Of a DNA stretch of 64,000 nucleotides, positions 10,440 to 22,108 are shown piece after piece. Under the pieces are notes generated by a model that worked only from the letters and a program-made list of their open reading frames with translations, did no database searches and was not told where the DNA came from. The position numbers were made by a program, and so were the translations under genes. The stretch is from positions 124,001-188,000 of the forward strand of contig JAAOMT010000718.1 of assembly GCA_016748015.1 (NCBI GenBank). The letters are read 5' to 3'. This DNA is from Geosiphon pyriformis. Lineage: Eukaryota > Glomeromycota > Glomeromycetes > Archaeosporales > Geosiphonaceae. How positions within the stretch are numbered: the stretch's first letter is position 1; the number at the start of each line of letters is the position of its first letter.

Positions 10440-11246
10440 AAAGCTAATTGCAGTTGATATTGATCTGAAGGTTTAGTATTTGAAGGTTTTGGTTGAGTCT
10501 TTTGTATAATAGACAGAGATTCAATGGTGTCGATAGTAAATGTATCTTTCCAAGAGTTTTCCCAATTTTTTTCTCAGCGTGGTGGCCAGATTTAGTCTGG
10601 CAGTTATGCCCTTCTGGTAAGCTATCCGATAATATATATAAAATCTTACCCTTATTTCTGGGTCTTTTACTAGGCTATCCTTGACGTCAATAACTCAGTG
10701 CTTAATCTTTTAATCAATTAGTATACAACAAAAAATCAAAGAACAAAAGAAAATAAAATAAAGAAAAAATAAAAGAAAAAAAAGTAAAGAAAATAAGCCA
10801 AGGCAATTTGGTCCATTAGTATCTCGTCAATAGCCATGATCAAGAGCTATTGTTCCAGCATAGTTAAGTATTAATTACTATCAACATGAAGTGTTGATAG
10901 TGGAGAGTGAATTGAGGTATAGAATGATTATTTATTTGATGATTAGTTTCTTGGCTAAGGATTCTGTGGTATCAATTCTGTCTTTTCTGTTTCTAATACT
11001 ACTGCTATATATACATAATTGAGATTCCTCAATTTCTCGATTCTTCACGACAGGAATCCTGGAATTCCTGAAATCCTGCGATTCTGTTGAGAAGAATCCT
11101 GGAATTCTGGAATCTTGCAATCCCTCATTGGAAATCCTGAAATTTCTGGAATCCTGCAATTCCTGAAAGGAATCCTGGAATTCCACATTTACTATGTCTA
11201 CTTCTAATTGGCTAATAATTATGCTAAGATATTTCTATGAATAACA
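10382..11246 (-). repeat. 5' LTR of Gypsy element B
   Basis: 865 bases, the same length as the 3' LTR at 1136-2000, from TGTTACAGG to GAATAACA. It carries the 10-base hairpin (10877-10901) and the GGAATTCC array. As the element is on the minus strand, this is the promoter-bearing LTR. Confidence 0.93.
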
Positions 11247-13237
11247 TCAGGATGCCACACACTCGAGGTTGCCACCCAGTCCACACATCCCACCAGCTCC
11301 TTTGGGATCACATCACAGCCAGGACCAACCTTCCAATGGGCATAACAAACAGATCTAAACAAGTCCTTCACAAAATGGCAAGCATTATTAGACAAAACTA
11401 TGCTATCAGCCACTAAAAACCATTTCCGCACCCCCACAGACAAAAAAAACTGAGAACGAGTAGCAGCACCAGCAGCAAAGTCAGCCTTTACATTGCCATA
11501 AACCCCAGAATGCCCCTTAACCATCACCCAACTTACACTGAGATTCCTTTTACTGATTAAATTAAAAATATAACACTTCTCCACTCAGCATGGAACACAA
11601 AAATCAGGTACAGTAGAAGACACTTCAAACACACAGGCATTGATGGCAGCTTGGCTGTCAAGATACAATACTACTGTACAAAAAGATAGAACACACTCCA
11701 AAGCCAACACAACAGCCTGCAATTCGGTCAAAGTAGATGATAACAACCCAGAAATCTTAACACTAATACTAAGATTTACAGCAGAAAAGTAAGCAGCTGC
11801 ACCACCACCAACATCACCAGACTCAGCATTTATTAGTGAACTATTTGTAAAAACTTCAAACGAATTGGACCACAACTCATACAGACAACTCTGTATCTCC
11901 GAAAATTCCTCAGAGCCAAGAACGTCTAAACCAGAAAACCCAACAGGCCAAGAAGAGCCAGAAAACAGAGCACCCCCACCAACCAAAAACTTAACAACAC
12001 AATCAAACCAATAAGGAGTTGGCCCCCTCAGATCAAGCCTTTTCCACTGGTAGAACGTTTTCCAATTCATTATACCACCTTTTTTATCAAGCAGCCTATC
12101 AGCAAAAGCAATCCCAAAGCATTTCAAGGAGCAAACTAAATCAAAATAATGAGAACCACCCAAAACAGATGACATAAGAAAAGCACCAAGACAACAAAAA
12201 GCACTGGGCAGATTATTTGCCAAAGAAAGTTCATTATGCAAAAATATCTCAATCACACCAGCCAAAAAATTGTTAACAAGACTGATACACAACTTAACAG
12301 AAAACTGCAAAGGATTCAAAGGAGCCCAACCCACAATCTGCAAATCCAAGAATCTGTGATTGAACAAGTGTCCCAAAATGCCTTTGGCATTAGAAAAGAA
12401 GACCACAGCAGCCAGTTTGCTCTCAGACTGTAATTGTTCAAAAAATTTCAAGCCATATAATAAAGAATGATGCAAAGCTGCATCAGGAAAGTCACAAAGA
12501 AGACAAGCCTTAATTTTGAGGCTCTTCTTAATCATGACATCCTATTTGCAACACATATTTAGAGACACAAAGCTGAACTGAGTATAATAATTTACAATAG
12601 ACTGCAAAACAGCTAACACTAAATAAGAAAATTGCTTATTCATGATGGTTTTTTTGAGCACAATGTTGACAAAAAACCGAACATCAGAGTGCACCTTAGC
12701 TACACTAGGCTTAGACAGCCCATCCATAGACAAAAATATCTCCAGATAATGATAAGTTTTATCTTTCTTGGCTATAGATATAGGCCGACCACTAATACTT
12801 AAAGAAGCCACTTGAACACCCTGATTAATTGAAATAGCCATAGTCTTCTCATTGTTAATAGAAATATCATTGATTGAAAAGAACTCACTAGCAATATTTA
12901 GAGCATATTGCATGGAAGTCTGGCAATCTCCAATCCAAATTGTATCATTCACAAAAGCACTAGCTGCAAAAAATGAGACCATACCACCACAATTTTTGAC
13001 CCTGTCTGTCTTAGCCATGAAATTAGTATTAATCTGGTATCCACACAAATGTTCATGTCTCTTAACCTCACATAAGAGTGGATCATAAAAGATCCTTCAG
13101 AGAAAAGGGAAAAATACCTCATTCTGATCCAAGCCATCATGCACTCTATAACCATTCGAGAGACCAAAATCTGTTATGATCTTATTGACTCTATTCCCAT
13201 GAATGCCGCCAAAGAACTTGATAAATCTGTTACACAT
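11247..13237 (-). pseudogene. LINE ORF2: RT C-terminal half and RNase H
   Basis: From 13237 down, the RT continues with FIKFFGGIHGNR and DFGLSNGYRVHDGLDQ. The catalytic YVDDT-type motif appears as FVNDTIW (near 12940), so an active-site Asp is replaced. A thumb/linker region follows to about 11950. RNase H motifs are VFTNSSL (for TDGS), STLTELQAV, LYLDSQAAI and VKGHSGVYGN (the His, with Asp in KADFAAG). Breaks occur near 13050, 12540 and 11585. The frame runs into element B at 11247 and resumes at 1135. Confidence 0.8.
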
Positions 13238-14222
13238 TGTTATCAGAGGTTTTTGGTCTCTTTTCTTAAATGTTGTTAATGTTGATTTGTTGTGAATTCA
13301 CATTTCCAGGAAGTAGTTGGACCTCTAGTAACTGAATTTATCTTCAAATTATCTCCTATAATTTGAACTTGCTGGGTTTATGAGTGGAATGGCCAATTTT
13401 ATGCCAGTTGTTTTATGTAGTTATGTTATAGTAAACATCAACTCTTTCCCAGGAATTGCTCATCTGGAAGCTTACTAAAAATGTGTAGTTATTTTGCTGT
13501 GAAAGTCAACTCTTGTACAGGAATTTCATCTCTAGGCTACCCTAATGATTGTAATAAGAAAAGAAAAAAAAAATAAAAGAAATGTAAAAGAAAATAGAAT
13601 TTTGTCAAGAGAAATGTTTTCTATCCAGGCCTGGAGTCACTAATAGTTTACTGAAATTGGTAGCTAATCAATTTCGAAATGTTAGTTGGGTTTTTGGAGG
13701 TTTTTTTCAAGTACAATAATTAAAGAATTTGGTTTTTCGAATTTATTTGATATTTATTTCTTTTTGTGTGTATAGGAATGGTTCTAAGTAATAAATCTAA
13801 AGTAAGATACATTTTCTCGAAGAGAGATGCTCTTCTTTTATACAACTTGTCATAACACTATTCTATGAACTTGAACTTTGCTATTTTCTACAATTTCGCT
13901 GAACTAAAGATACATTTTGGCAAACTACAAGTTATTTCTGTGAACTATTAGATATTTCAGTGAACTATCAATTATTTCGGCAAATTTCTACAAATTTCAG
14001 CAAACTTTTGAATGTTACCTAGTTTGGGGTATTGCATGATTTGATCATCGCAATTAGGTTACATTTGTGTTGTGTACAAATTGGATTATTAATTAAATAA
14101 TAATTTCAAACATTTTGCTAATGTAATAAGTGATAATTTGAAATGATAATATATGCTAATTAATAATAGGATTTATAAGATAATTTCATGCTAAATAATA
14201 TCTCTAATTTCGTTTAGTAACA
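13238..14222 (-). repeat. 3' LTR of Gypsy element A
   Basis: 985 bases from TGTTATCAGAGG to TTTAGTAACA, matching 22109-23081 with scattered substitutions and a few small indels (for example an extra A-rich stretch near 13561-13575). Confidence 0.92.
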
Positions 14223-14234
14223 TAACTTCCTTCT
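14223..14234 (-). other. Polypurine tract of element A
   Basis: On the minus strand GAGAAGGAAG precedes the 3' LTR within a few bases and follows the stop codon of the third ORF, the same arrangement as in element B. Confidence 0.65.
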
Positions 14235-14910
14235 CAAGACTGAGCTCTGTTGAAGTCCAAATACTGTCTGTAATTTCCAGATAGTAATCCACAATTATTA
14301 AAAAAATTTGGTCTGAAAATTGTTGAAATTTCAGTTCTGTAAGCTTTCCAATGTATTGAATCTTCAAAAGTCATAAAATTGGGTTTTGTATGACATTTTC
14401 ACAGGTGTGAAATAGGTCATAAAGTCTAAGAGCAGCTCTGAGCTTGTAGCAACTGTTTGTTGGTCCAGCTGTTGTCTTGAATTCGTTGTAGAGTTGTTTC
14501 TGAATAGCTTCTTTTGTGAGGTTTGCTGTTGTAAGTTCCAGTTTCTGTTCATAGAGTGTTTTTCCAATGTGAAAATATCTATAGATTGGAGGATATTCAG
14601 TGTTTTCCTCATTGAGACACAGTTGAAGTCTTTGTTGAATTGTAGCATTTGGTGGAATACTAATCAGAGTGAGCATTAAGTTTTCTTTTAAAGCAAGCTT
14701 TAAAAGTTCTGGCAGGTGAATTCCAGAATAACTTCTTGTGTTCTTCTTATATGGGTGATATTTTTGCAAATTTGGGGCTAAATTTGTAACTACTTCTGTT
14801 TGGATATAATTAATGTGGTTTCCAGTAACAGTAATGGATAATTCAGGTATTGTTTTTAAAGCTAACATTAGTTTTTGGGATAATTGTTGAATGTTTTGAG
14901 AAATAGTCAT
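14234..14910 (-). pseudogene. Third ORF of element A
   Basis: An ATG at 14910 opens a 179-codon frame to 14371. A frameshift there leads into a short frame ending LDFNRAQS-stop at 14234-14236, directly before the PPT. The start (MTISQNIQQLSQKL) and end resemble the third ORF of elements B and C, although the middle differs. The predicted product is soluble-looking, with no clear signal peptide or membrane span. Its function is unknown. Confidence 0.6.
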
Positions 14911-15016
14911 TATAAGAGATTTGAAATAAAAGAAAATTATTTTTGGTGTATGGGTTTTTATGTTATTTTTGTTTTGATTGTTTCTAAATTATAAGAGAAT
15001 AACTAGTAAAATTAAA

Positions 15017-16402
15017 TTAAGTGTTCAGATTGAAAGATTGTTCAATGACAACTATTGGTTCTAAGTTTTGGGGAATATCTTCAGGATTGACTAAAGGGGA
15101 ATGTGTACCAATTTGTGGAATTAATGATTCAGGATTGTTTCTGGAATGATAGTGTTTCAAATGATCTCCATGTGCAACTTTTGTTAGGATTTTGTCATTA
15201 AGTCTTAGCTTGTATGATCTGTTGCCTAGGACTTTATAAATAAAGAATGGTTTATCCCATTTATTTTCAAATTTTCCACTCCATTGTTTTTCAGCTTTAG
15301 TTCTGTATAAGAGAACTTTGTTTCTGATTTTAAATTCATTGGTGACTGAAGGCAATTTGTCATCATGCTGTTCTTTTTGTCAAGCTTGAGAGTGTTCAAT
15401 ATGGGTGGCTACTATTCGTCATTTTCCTTCCAATGTGCTAAGCAGAGTGTAGGCTTTTCACTAAAGTGTTTCTTGGAAATTGTTTTCATCAATTGGTTGT
15501 GCTGGGTATGTTTCTACTGTAAAACTAATTGGTAATGTTGCTGTCCTTCCATAAGTTAAATCAAATGGTGTGTGTTTTGTGGTATTTTGTTTTAGTGTTC
15601 TGTATGTTAACAACACTGATGAAATAAAGATATCTCACTCTTGCTCAAAATCGGTTGAGACTTTGGCTAATGACTTACACAATGTTCTGTTAAAACGTTC
15701 CACAAGTCTATTTGTTTGTGGATGGTAGGATGAAAACAGAGGTCTTTTAATATTAAATCATTCGCAAATTTCTTGTATTAGGTTGTTTACAAAGTGTGTT
15801 CCCTGATCAGATAAAAGTTCAATTGGACATCCATGTCTACAAATGATGTCTTCATAGATGAAATTTGCTACTGATTTTGCATCTGCTCATTGAATGGCTC
15901 TGGCTTTGGGCCATTTAGTAAGATAGTCTACAGCTACTGCAATATAATGGTTTCCTTGAGTGGTGATAGATAGTGGTCCAACTAAATTGATACCAATTCA
16001 GTCAAAGGGTTGTCCAACTTTGATTGGATTTAATGGTTCAGTAGGGCATGTTCCTCCTCTTCTTTGACAATTATTATAAGATTCGACATATTTGTGAATG
16101 TCTTTTCTTATTCGAGGCCAAAAGTAGTATTCTAGTGTTCTTTGGGTGGTGCCATTTTTTCCGAAGTGTGCTGATGAAGAATCTGAGTGCATGTTGTATA
16201 ATATGGTTTCTTTTTCCTGTTCTTGTATTAATCTGAGTGATTTGTTTGGGTTTTTGAAATTTCGATAATAAATAATGTTGTTGTGTAGAAAATATTGTTT
16301 GGCTTGTTGTTGTAGTTGATGTTTTTCATCTGGAGACCAATCTGTTGGGATTGTTAATGTTTCCAAATATTGCTTGAGATTGTTGTAGTTTTTTGAATTC
16401 AT
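15017..16402 (-). pseudogene. Integrase of element A
   Basis: The N-terminal zinc domain (16402-15998) has the H...H pattern around SSAHFGK and Cys in ESYNNCQ. The catalytic core between about 15990 and 15600 contains GINLVGPLS, VAVDYLTKWPKA and the PTNRLVERFNR-like segment, with several stops. The C-terminal part (15355-15017) has IRNKVLLYRTKAEKQWSGKF, the GPY/F-type region. Confidence 0.8.
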
Positions 16403-16439
16403 TGTTTGTTGGCTCTTTTGGTTGGTTAAGTTGAGTATT

Positions 16440-18115
16440 GGTTTTTTGTGTTTTCTAATCTTGTCTTATTTTGAAGAGACAGTTAACATTGGTGTGGAGT
16501 TTTCCTGGTTTGTGATGTACTATGTATCAATAGTTTGCTAGAAATCTTGTCCATCGGATTTGTTTTGCATTCAGCTGAGTATTTTTGTTCTGAAGCCATT
16601 TGAATCCAATATTATCAGTGATAATATCGAATTTTTTAGGCCTGAGATAAAAATTGAAGTGGTGTAGAGCCCAAATTACGGCTGCTGTTTCTAGTTCTAT
16701 GGCAGAATAAATTTTCTCAGCTGGTTTTAATGTTCTGTTGGCATAGGCAATTACTCGCTTATTTCTATTGTCATTTAATTATGATATGATAGCACCAAAG
16801 GCAGTATAAGAGGCATCTGTTGCTAATCAGAATTGGTTGCTGAAATCTGGATAGGCAAGGATTGGAGCTGTTGTCAGTTTTTCCTTGAGAATTTCAAAAG
16901 CTTTTTGGTGTTCGGTAGTCCATTTGTATTCAATGTTTTTGGTGGTGAGCTGGTTGAGGGGTTTTGCAATTTTCGAGAATTCTTTGATAAACTTCTGATA
17001 GTAAGATGCTAATCCTATGAATCCTCTTAGTTCTGTAGTGTTTCAAGAAGTTTTGAAGTTTTTGACAACACTGATTTTTCCAGAGTCCGGTTTGATTCCA
17101 TCTTTACTAATGATATGCCCAAGGAAGGCCAAGCTTGTTTTTCCAAAGTAGCATTTTTCGATGTTGAATTTTAGTCCTGCTTTTTATAATCATTGAAAAA
17201 CTTCTCACAGATGTTTTAAGTGTAATTCAAATGATGGAGAATAAACATCAGTATCATCAAGATAAATGACTATTGACTTCCAAAGAAGTCCTTGGTACAT
17301 TAATCTCTGAAACATTGCTGGTGCATTGCATAATCCAAAAGGCATTACATTGAACTCGTAATTTCTGTCTTGGATGGTGAATGTTGTTTTGGGGTGATCT
17401 TTGGGATTCATAGCAACTTGCCAGTAACCACTTTCTAAATCTAGTGTTGAAAAGTATTTGGATTTTCCAAGGGCATTTAACATGTTATCAATCCAAGGAA
17501 AGAAGTAGGCATCTCCAATTGTAACACTGTTGAGTTGTCGATAGTCAACACAAAATTAGATCTTTCCATATTTTTTTTAACTAGCACTACAGGTGAAGCC
17601 CAAGGACTCATGAAGAATTGGATGAGCCTATTGTTAAGCATTCGTTGTACTTCTTTTCGAATGAATTGGTGGCTTTCTGAAGCAACTCGATATGCTTGTT
17701 GTCTTTTTGGTTTGGCATCTTCTGTATAAATTTGGTGTTGGACCAAATCGGTTCTTTCTAAGTCATTGTTGTTTTCAGCAAAGATATTAGCAAATTCTGC
17801 AATTAGCTCTTTGAGCTGGGTTTGTTGTTGTGGTTCAAGTTGTCCCATGTTAATTCGAGATAGTTTTTCCATAACAACATAGTAGTTTTCGGAGCTGGGA
17901 TTTGGGTTGATTTTTGGTAGTGAATGTCCAATAATTTCAGAGAAATTGGGAACTGTTTGGGGTAATTCTTGTTGAAATATATTACTGTGAATAACTCCAA
18001 TTTTTAAATTATTTAATAAAATTATGGGGTAATTATTGGGATTATAAAAAGTAACTCGGACTTTCTTTGTTCTTTCTGGAATATAAATGTTTGGGATTGA
18101 AATATTATGTTCCAA
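16440..18115 (-). pseudogene. Reverse transcriptase-RNase H of element A
   Basis: The linker and N-terminal RT (18115-17477) contain LERTDLVQHQI, EVQRMLNN and SPWASPVVLV. After a frameshift the palm (17483-17205) has YFSTLDLESGYWQV, FNVMPFGLCNAPAMFQ and an intact YLDD. RNase H (about 16970-16500) shows IATDASYTAFGAI and AIELETAAVIWAL. A stop cluster near 17190 and others break the frame. Confidence 0.82.
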
Positions 18116-18279
18116 GCAGACTTGTTCATTGGACTCAAAAATTTGTTGTGTGGTTGTTGGCTTTGGGCAGATGTAGATTTCCAGATGTTTTCCAAAGAGT
18201 GAGATGGTAATTAGTTGTGGAAGTCTGAGAATCTGGTGGAATTTGTTCTGTGTGTTAAGAGCTATATTAACTAGAACTG

Positions 18280-18901
18280 TGAATCATCCAGTTGAACCAA
18301 AACCTTGGGTTTTTCTATCACTTTTTCCTAATTGTTCTCTTTGATTGACTAGTTGCAAACCTGAAATGTTGATTAGGAGTAGTTAAATAGCTTGGGCAAT
18401 TTTTTTAGCATATTTGATCTTGAATGGTCTGTCAGTTTTATTTTGAAGCATCACTGTAATGTCTCCAGTATATCCAGCATCGATTATTCCTCCTCTGACA
18501 TTGATTCCTTTGCTTGCCAGAGAGAACCGGGAGGTGATTTGAACCATTGCTCCTGGTGGGATTTCGAGTGCAATTTTGAGGTTGATTTTTGTGAAAGATT
18601 TGGGTTTGAGAACAAGAGTATCTTTGCCTGGATATTTTAGGTCATATCCAGCATCAATTTCGTGTGCTTTTTTGGGTTTTATTCCTTGTCCATTGTTGTT
18701 GAAGTATTTAAGTTGTAAGGCAGGCTGATTTTTGATAAGGTAGATAGGTGTTGTTTCAATTTTTTTTGTTGCTTTAGGTTCTCCAAATTCAATTTCGTTC
18801 TCATTATTTTCACTGGGCAAAAGGATACTAAGAGCGTAGCATTCAGAACACCACTGTTCATCACAAAGCATAATGCATTCTTCACATAGCCTAATGTTCA
18901 T
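18280..18901 (-). pseudogene. dUTPase domain of element A
   Basis: Motifs in order: DAGYDLKYPG, SRFSLASKGI (SRSSLA consensus), GGIIDAGYTGDI, KKIAQAI, and after a stop the glycine-rich GFGSTG near 18285. The upstream end joins the LCEEC...CSEC cysteine cluster in the same frame, so cysteine-rich domain and dUTPase are physically fused. The predicted activity is dUTP hydrolysis. Sequence identity to element B is only partial, which argues that both families inherited the domain. Confidence 0.85.
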
Positions 18902-18904
18902 TTG

Positions 18905-19500
18905 CTCTAATCATTGAATTTGAGCTTCTTGGATTGAGTAGGTGTGACTTGCAATTTGGTGGTAGACTTCTACTTCGTCTTCATAATCGAATCTAGCTAA
19001 TTCCATGGTGTATTCAATGTATTCTGTTTCCTTCATTTGACGAACATCTTCTTTGGTAGCTCTATTAATTAATGCCATTGCTAGGTTGAAAATCATCTCG
19101 GCATCATGGGGGTAGTAATAAAGTTTGTTGAGAGCACTGTTGTATGCCGCATTAAAGGGTGTTCCTCTTTTTACTTTTTTTGAAATTGATAAAGCATATT
19201 GGCAGGTCTGATCGCAGACTCCTTTTCTCATGGTTATATCAATCCAATTGCATTTTTCCAGTAGCATATCTCCACAAGTCAAACAAGAGGTGTTGTCCCA
19301 TTTTCCGCTCCTTTTTATTAGATGGCCCCATCGTTTTCTGTGGTAAGCTTTGCAGTAATAACAAGTATGATTTTCATATTCTTCTTCAGGTGAAATGCAG
19401 GCTCCCATTGATGATAGTTTCTTGTGACAGTCCTTACATTTAAGGGGAATATAGGGGCGTTGTTTCCTTGGTTCGGGTTTTGAGTAAGGAATATTCTATC
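18905..19500 (-). pseudogene. Cysteine-rich domain of element A
   Basis: An open stretch (19408-18911) contains MGACISPEE, CYYC, SGKWDNTSCLTCGDMLLEKC and GVCDQTCQY. Just upstream CKDCHKKLSS completes the first pair. It is followed by an acidic helical region rich in Tyr/Glu/Asp. The Cys pattern and flanking residues align with element B (7230-7020), so the domain is conserved. The family is unknown to me. Confidence 0.6.
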
Positions 19501-19509
19501 CAGAGGTTT

Positions 19510-20308
19510 TGGGTTCAGAGTGTGGGGTAAAATGTTCTTGTTCTGTTTCATCGGCCCAGTTGGACATTGATCCAAGAGCCATGAATGTTTCAATGAGGGG
19601 TTTTTTCTCTTCTGGTTTGAATTCAAAAGCTGGGGTTTTTTCAGAGCATTTGTTAAATATACCACAAGTGGCAGGTACCTGGGCGTGTTGTTCTTAGTAG
19701 AAGATTGTTAACTTTTGTGTTTCCCAATTCAGATTAGCATTGGCTTTTTGAAGCCAATTATTTCTGATGAGAGCTTGGTACTGGGGTGCGTCCATTACAA
19801 GAACTTTGACTGGAATGGTGATTCCATCAAGAGTGAACAGAAAATTGTCAATTTCTCCTACTGGGGTCTTTTTTATGCCATCGGCAGTGACAATTACTGT
19901 TTGAGCTGGTCGGTCGACATTTTTCTTCAACTGTTGCATTAACTGGTAGGTGATAATGCTTCCAGCAGATCTACTGTCTAAGATCAAGCGAATTGTCTTT
20001 CCTTCAACTTCTGCTTCAGTGTACATAGCCGTGATTGCTTTTTGTTCATTGGCGGCTGCATTGCTAAGCAGGAATGATGACTCATTTGCTTCAAACTCAA
20101 AAAGAAATATATCTGAAAGGTTAGCGTTTTCAGCAATTCTGGCTGGTGGAATTGTAGTGGGAGTATAGGAAGGGTTTTGTTGTTGTGCTGCAGCTCTACC
20201 TTCTGAGGGTGCAGTATGATAAAAATTTTGTTCTTCTGGCATTGTTAAATAACTGGGTTGAGTGTGGTAGTGGTTGGGTCTTAGTTGATTGAAATTTCGG
20301 GGAACCAA
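19510..20308 (-). pseudogene. Protease of element A
   Basis: A 204-codon open frame (20308-19694) holds ITAMYTEAEVEGKTIRLIL followed by DSRSAGSIIT, where the DSG active site has become DSR, which would inactivate it. YQALIRNNWL matches the downstream protease motif. The tail runs to the cysteine-rich domain through stops near 19690 and 19500 and has one WADE unit. Confidence 0.78.
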
Positions 20309-20379
20309 TTGGTTTTTTGAACTGATTTTATTGTTGTTTACTTGGTATCGGTTTTGTGGTGTGAATTGATTTTGTGTGA

Positions 20380-22107
20380 TCAGTCTTCGAGCAAGTACTT
20401 GATAATATTGTGTAGGTGGTTGTTGGTATTGCTATTGGATTGGCTGTGGGGCAAGCTGATAATAGTTATTTTGGTATTGGGGTCTTGGTGGATAGTAAGC
20501 TGGTGGTGGTGGTTGATAATAAGATTGCTGTAGTAAAAAGTAACGTTGATTACTCCTATTTTGTTGGTCTTATTGTAGCTTTCTGCAATCTTTTTTCCAG
20601 TGGCCAGAGATTCCACAGTAATGGCAATTCTGAGGCTGGTTATTGGAAAGTGGTGCAAAGTTATTTTGATTTCGTCTTTGGGGTGGTTGATATTTTTGGG
20701 GTTGCTGTTGTTGTTGATTGGTGAAATAGTTTTCAACCTTCTTTGTGAGTTGGTCAATTTTTTTCTCAGCTGCTGAGCTGGTTTTTTCAATTGCCAAATT
20801 TACAAGTTTTGTACAATTGGTCTCTTTCATGGCCATTTTGTATCTTTTTGCATACTGTATGGCAGAGTTTAAATCTTCTGGCACATGTGGGTGAACCTTT
20901 TTAATTAGTTTATCTTTTAGACCAGCAATAAATTGATTCAAGATTTGAGCATCAGAATAATAATCATTTGTTTTGAGTTGGCAAATTCATCTGAGAAGTT
21001 TGTTGAATTTCCCAATATAAGTCATAACAGATTCGGAGGGTTCTTGTTTGATATTTTGAAAACGATTGCAAAGGGTGATGGAGGTATTATTGTTGATGAA
21101 CTGTTCAAGGAAGGCTGCTTTGAAAGCGTTCCAATCATTGAATGGGTGGCCAAGTTTTCAAACCATTCTCCTGCTGTTCCTTTGAGAAAGTAGGGAATTG
21201 TTCTTAACATTCTGGCAGCATTCCATCCATTTGCATCTCCAGCTTTAGTAACTTGGTCGAGCCATTCTTGGGGACTGGTCTCAATGTTTTCTCTATTAAA
21301 TTCAGGGATTTTTGTAATGTATGTTGTCATTTCGTCTTCTTTGTTTTCACTGTCTATTGATTCTTCTTCAGATATTTCAGGTTCGTTTTCTTTGTTCGCT
21401 GCTGTCTCAGAGTGTTCACTTTGATTTTTAGCTAGAAAGTCAAGAAGATTGAAACTAGTTTGAAGAGGTTTTTGTTGTCTGATGAGACTTCTGAGTGATG
21501 TAAAATCTTCTGGTCTTGCAAATCGATTCAAGGGTGAATTAGGCATTTGTGCTTGTGCAAGTAAAGCTGGAAAAGGTGTGATAGTAAGTGGAAGTTTTGA
21601 ACTGGTTCCTTGTTCAGGTGTTTGTAAATGGTTGGCAGTTGTTTTTGGTAGTGTTGGAGTATTTGGGGTGGTTTTTGAGTATTGCTTCAATTTGTTTTTG
21701 CCTTTGTTGCTTGTTTTTGTTTCCAATTCAAAATCAATAAAGTATTGAGACTGCACTAGGTATGTTTCTTTATAGTATTTGATAATGTTAAAATTAAGTT
21801 CGTGAAAGTAAGTGGCAAGTGTTTTGCTGTTAAGGTCTTCAGTTTCCAACTGTAAATAGTGTGCTAAATTATTGTAAAGGTTGCTTCTAACTTCTGAGAT
21901 CTTGTAATTTCCAAAAAGATAATTGTTGATGCAGTTTTCAATGTATTGGTATACTGATTTCTTGACAACTTCAATTCCATCTGGGATGTTGAATCTTTGC
22001 TTGCAGTGGGTGTAAATTGATTGGTAATACTCTAGAGTTGTTGCATCTGGTGTGGTCGCCACTTTGAATTTTGTTGTTGCTGTGTTATTTTCGTGGGAGA
22101 GCACCAA
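20380..22107 (-). pseudogene. Gag of element A
   Basis: The frame opens at the PBS (22107, reading TTG-GTG-CTC) after an LTR-end stop and has no ATG for roughly 200 codons. The capsid-like core has RTIPYFLKGTAGEWFENL, a frameshift near 21130, then FIAGLKDKLI (20941-20570). It ends with an intact CCHC knuckle, CHYCGISGHWKKDC, and a Gln/Pro/Tyr-rich tail. Confidence 0.78.
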
Positions 22108-22108
22108 A
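22099..22108 (-). promoter_or_regulatory. Candidate PBS of element A
   Basis: Minus strand TTTGGTGCTC directly follows the 5' LTR end (...AGTAACA), the same PBS core as elements B and C. A small hairpin is possible with TTTGGTCTC at 22122-22130, but it is weaker than in B. Confidence 0.55.

Larger units (their letters stand above)
1136..11246 (-). mobile_element. Ty3/Gypsy element B (two LTRs, minus strand)
   Basis: The element is bounded by two 865-base LTRs that begin TGTTA and end TAACA. On the minus strand the order is 5' LTR (11246-10382), PBS, gag, protease, cysteine-rich domain, dUTPase, RT/RNase H, integrase, a third ORF, polypurine tract and 3' LTR (2000-1136). Every ORF has stops or frameshifts. 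The flanking 4-mers (TTGG left, TCAG right) no longer match, but deleting the element plus 4 bases restores the LINE frame as W-H-P-D/N-L-H-M, so insertion into the LINE with a 4-base duplication is supported. Confidence 0.9.
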
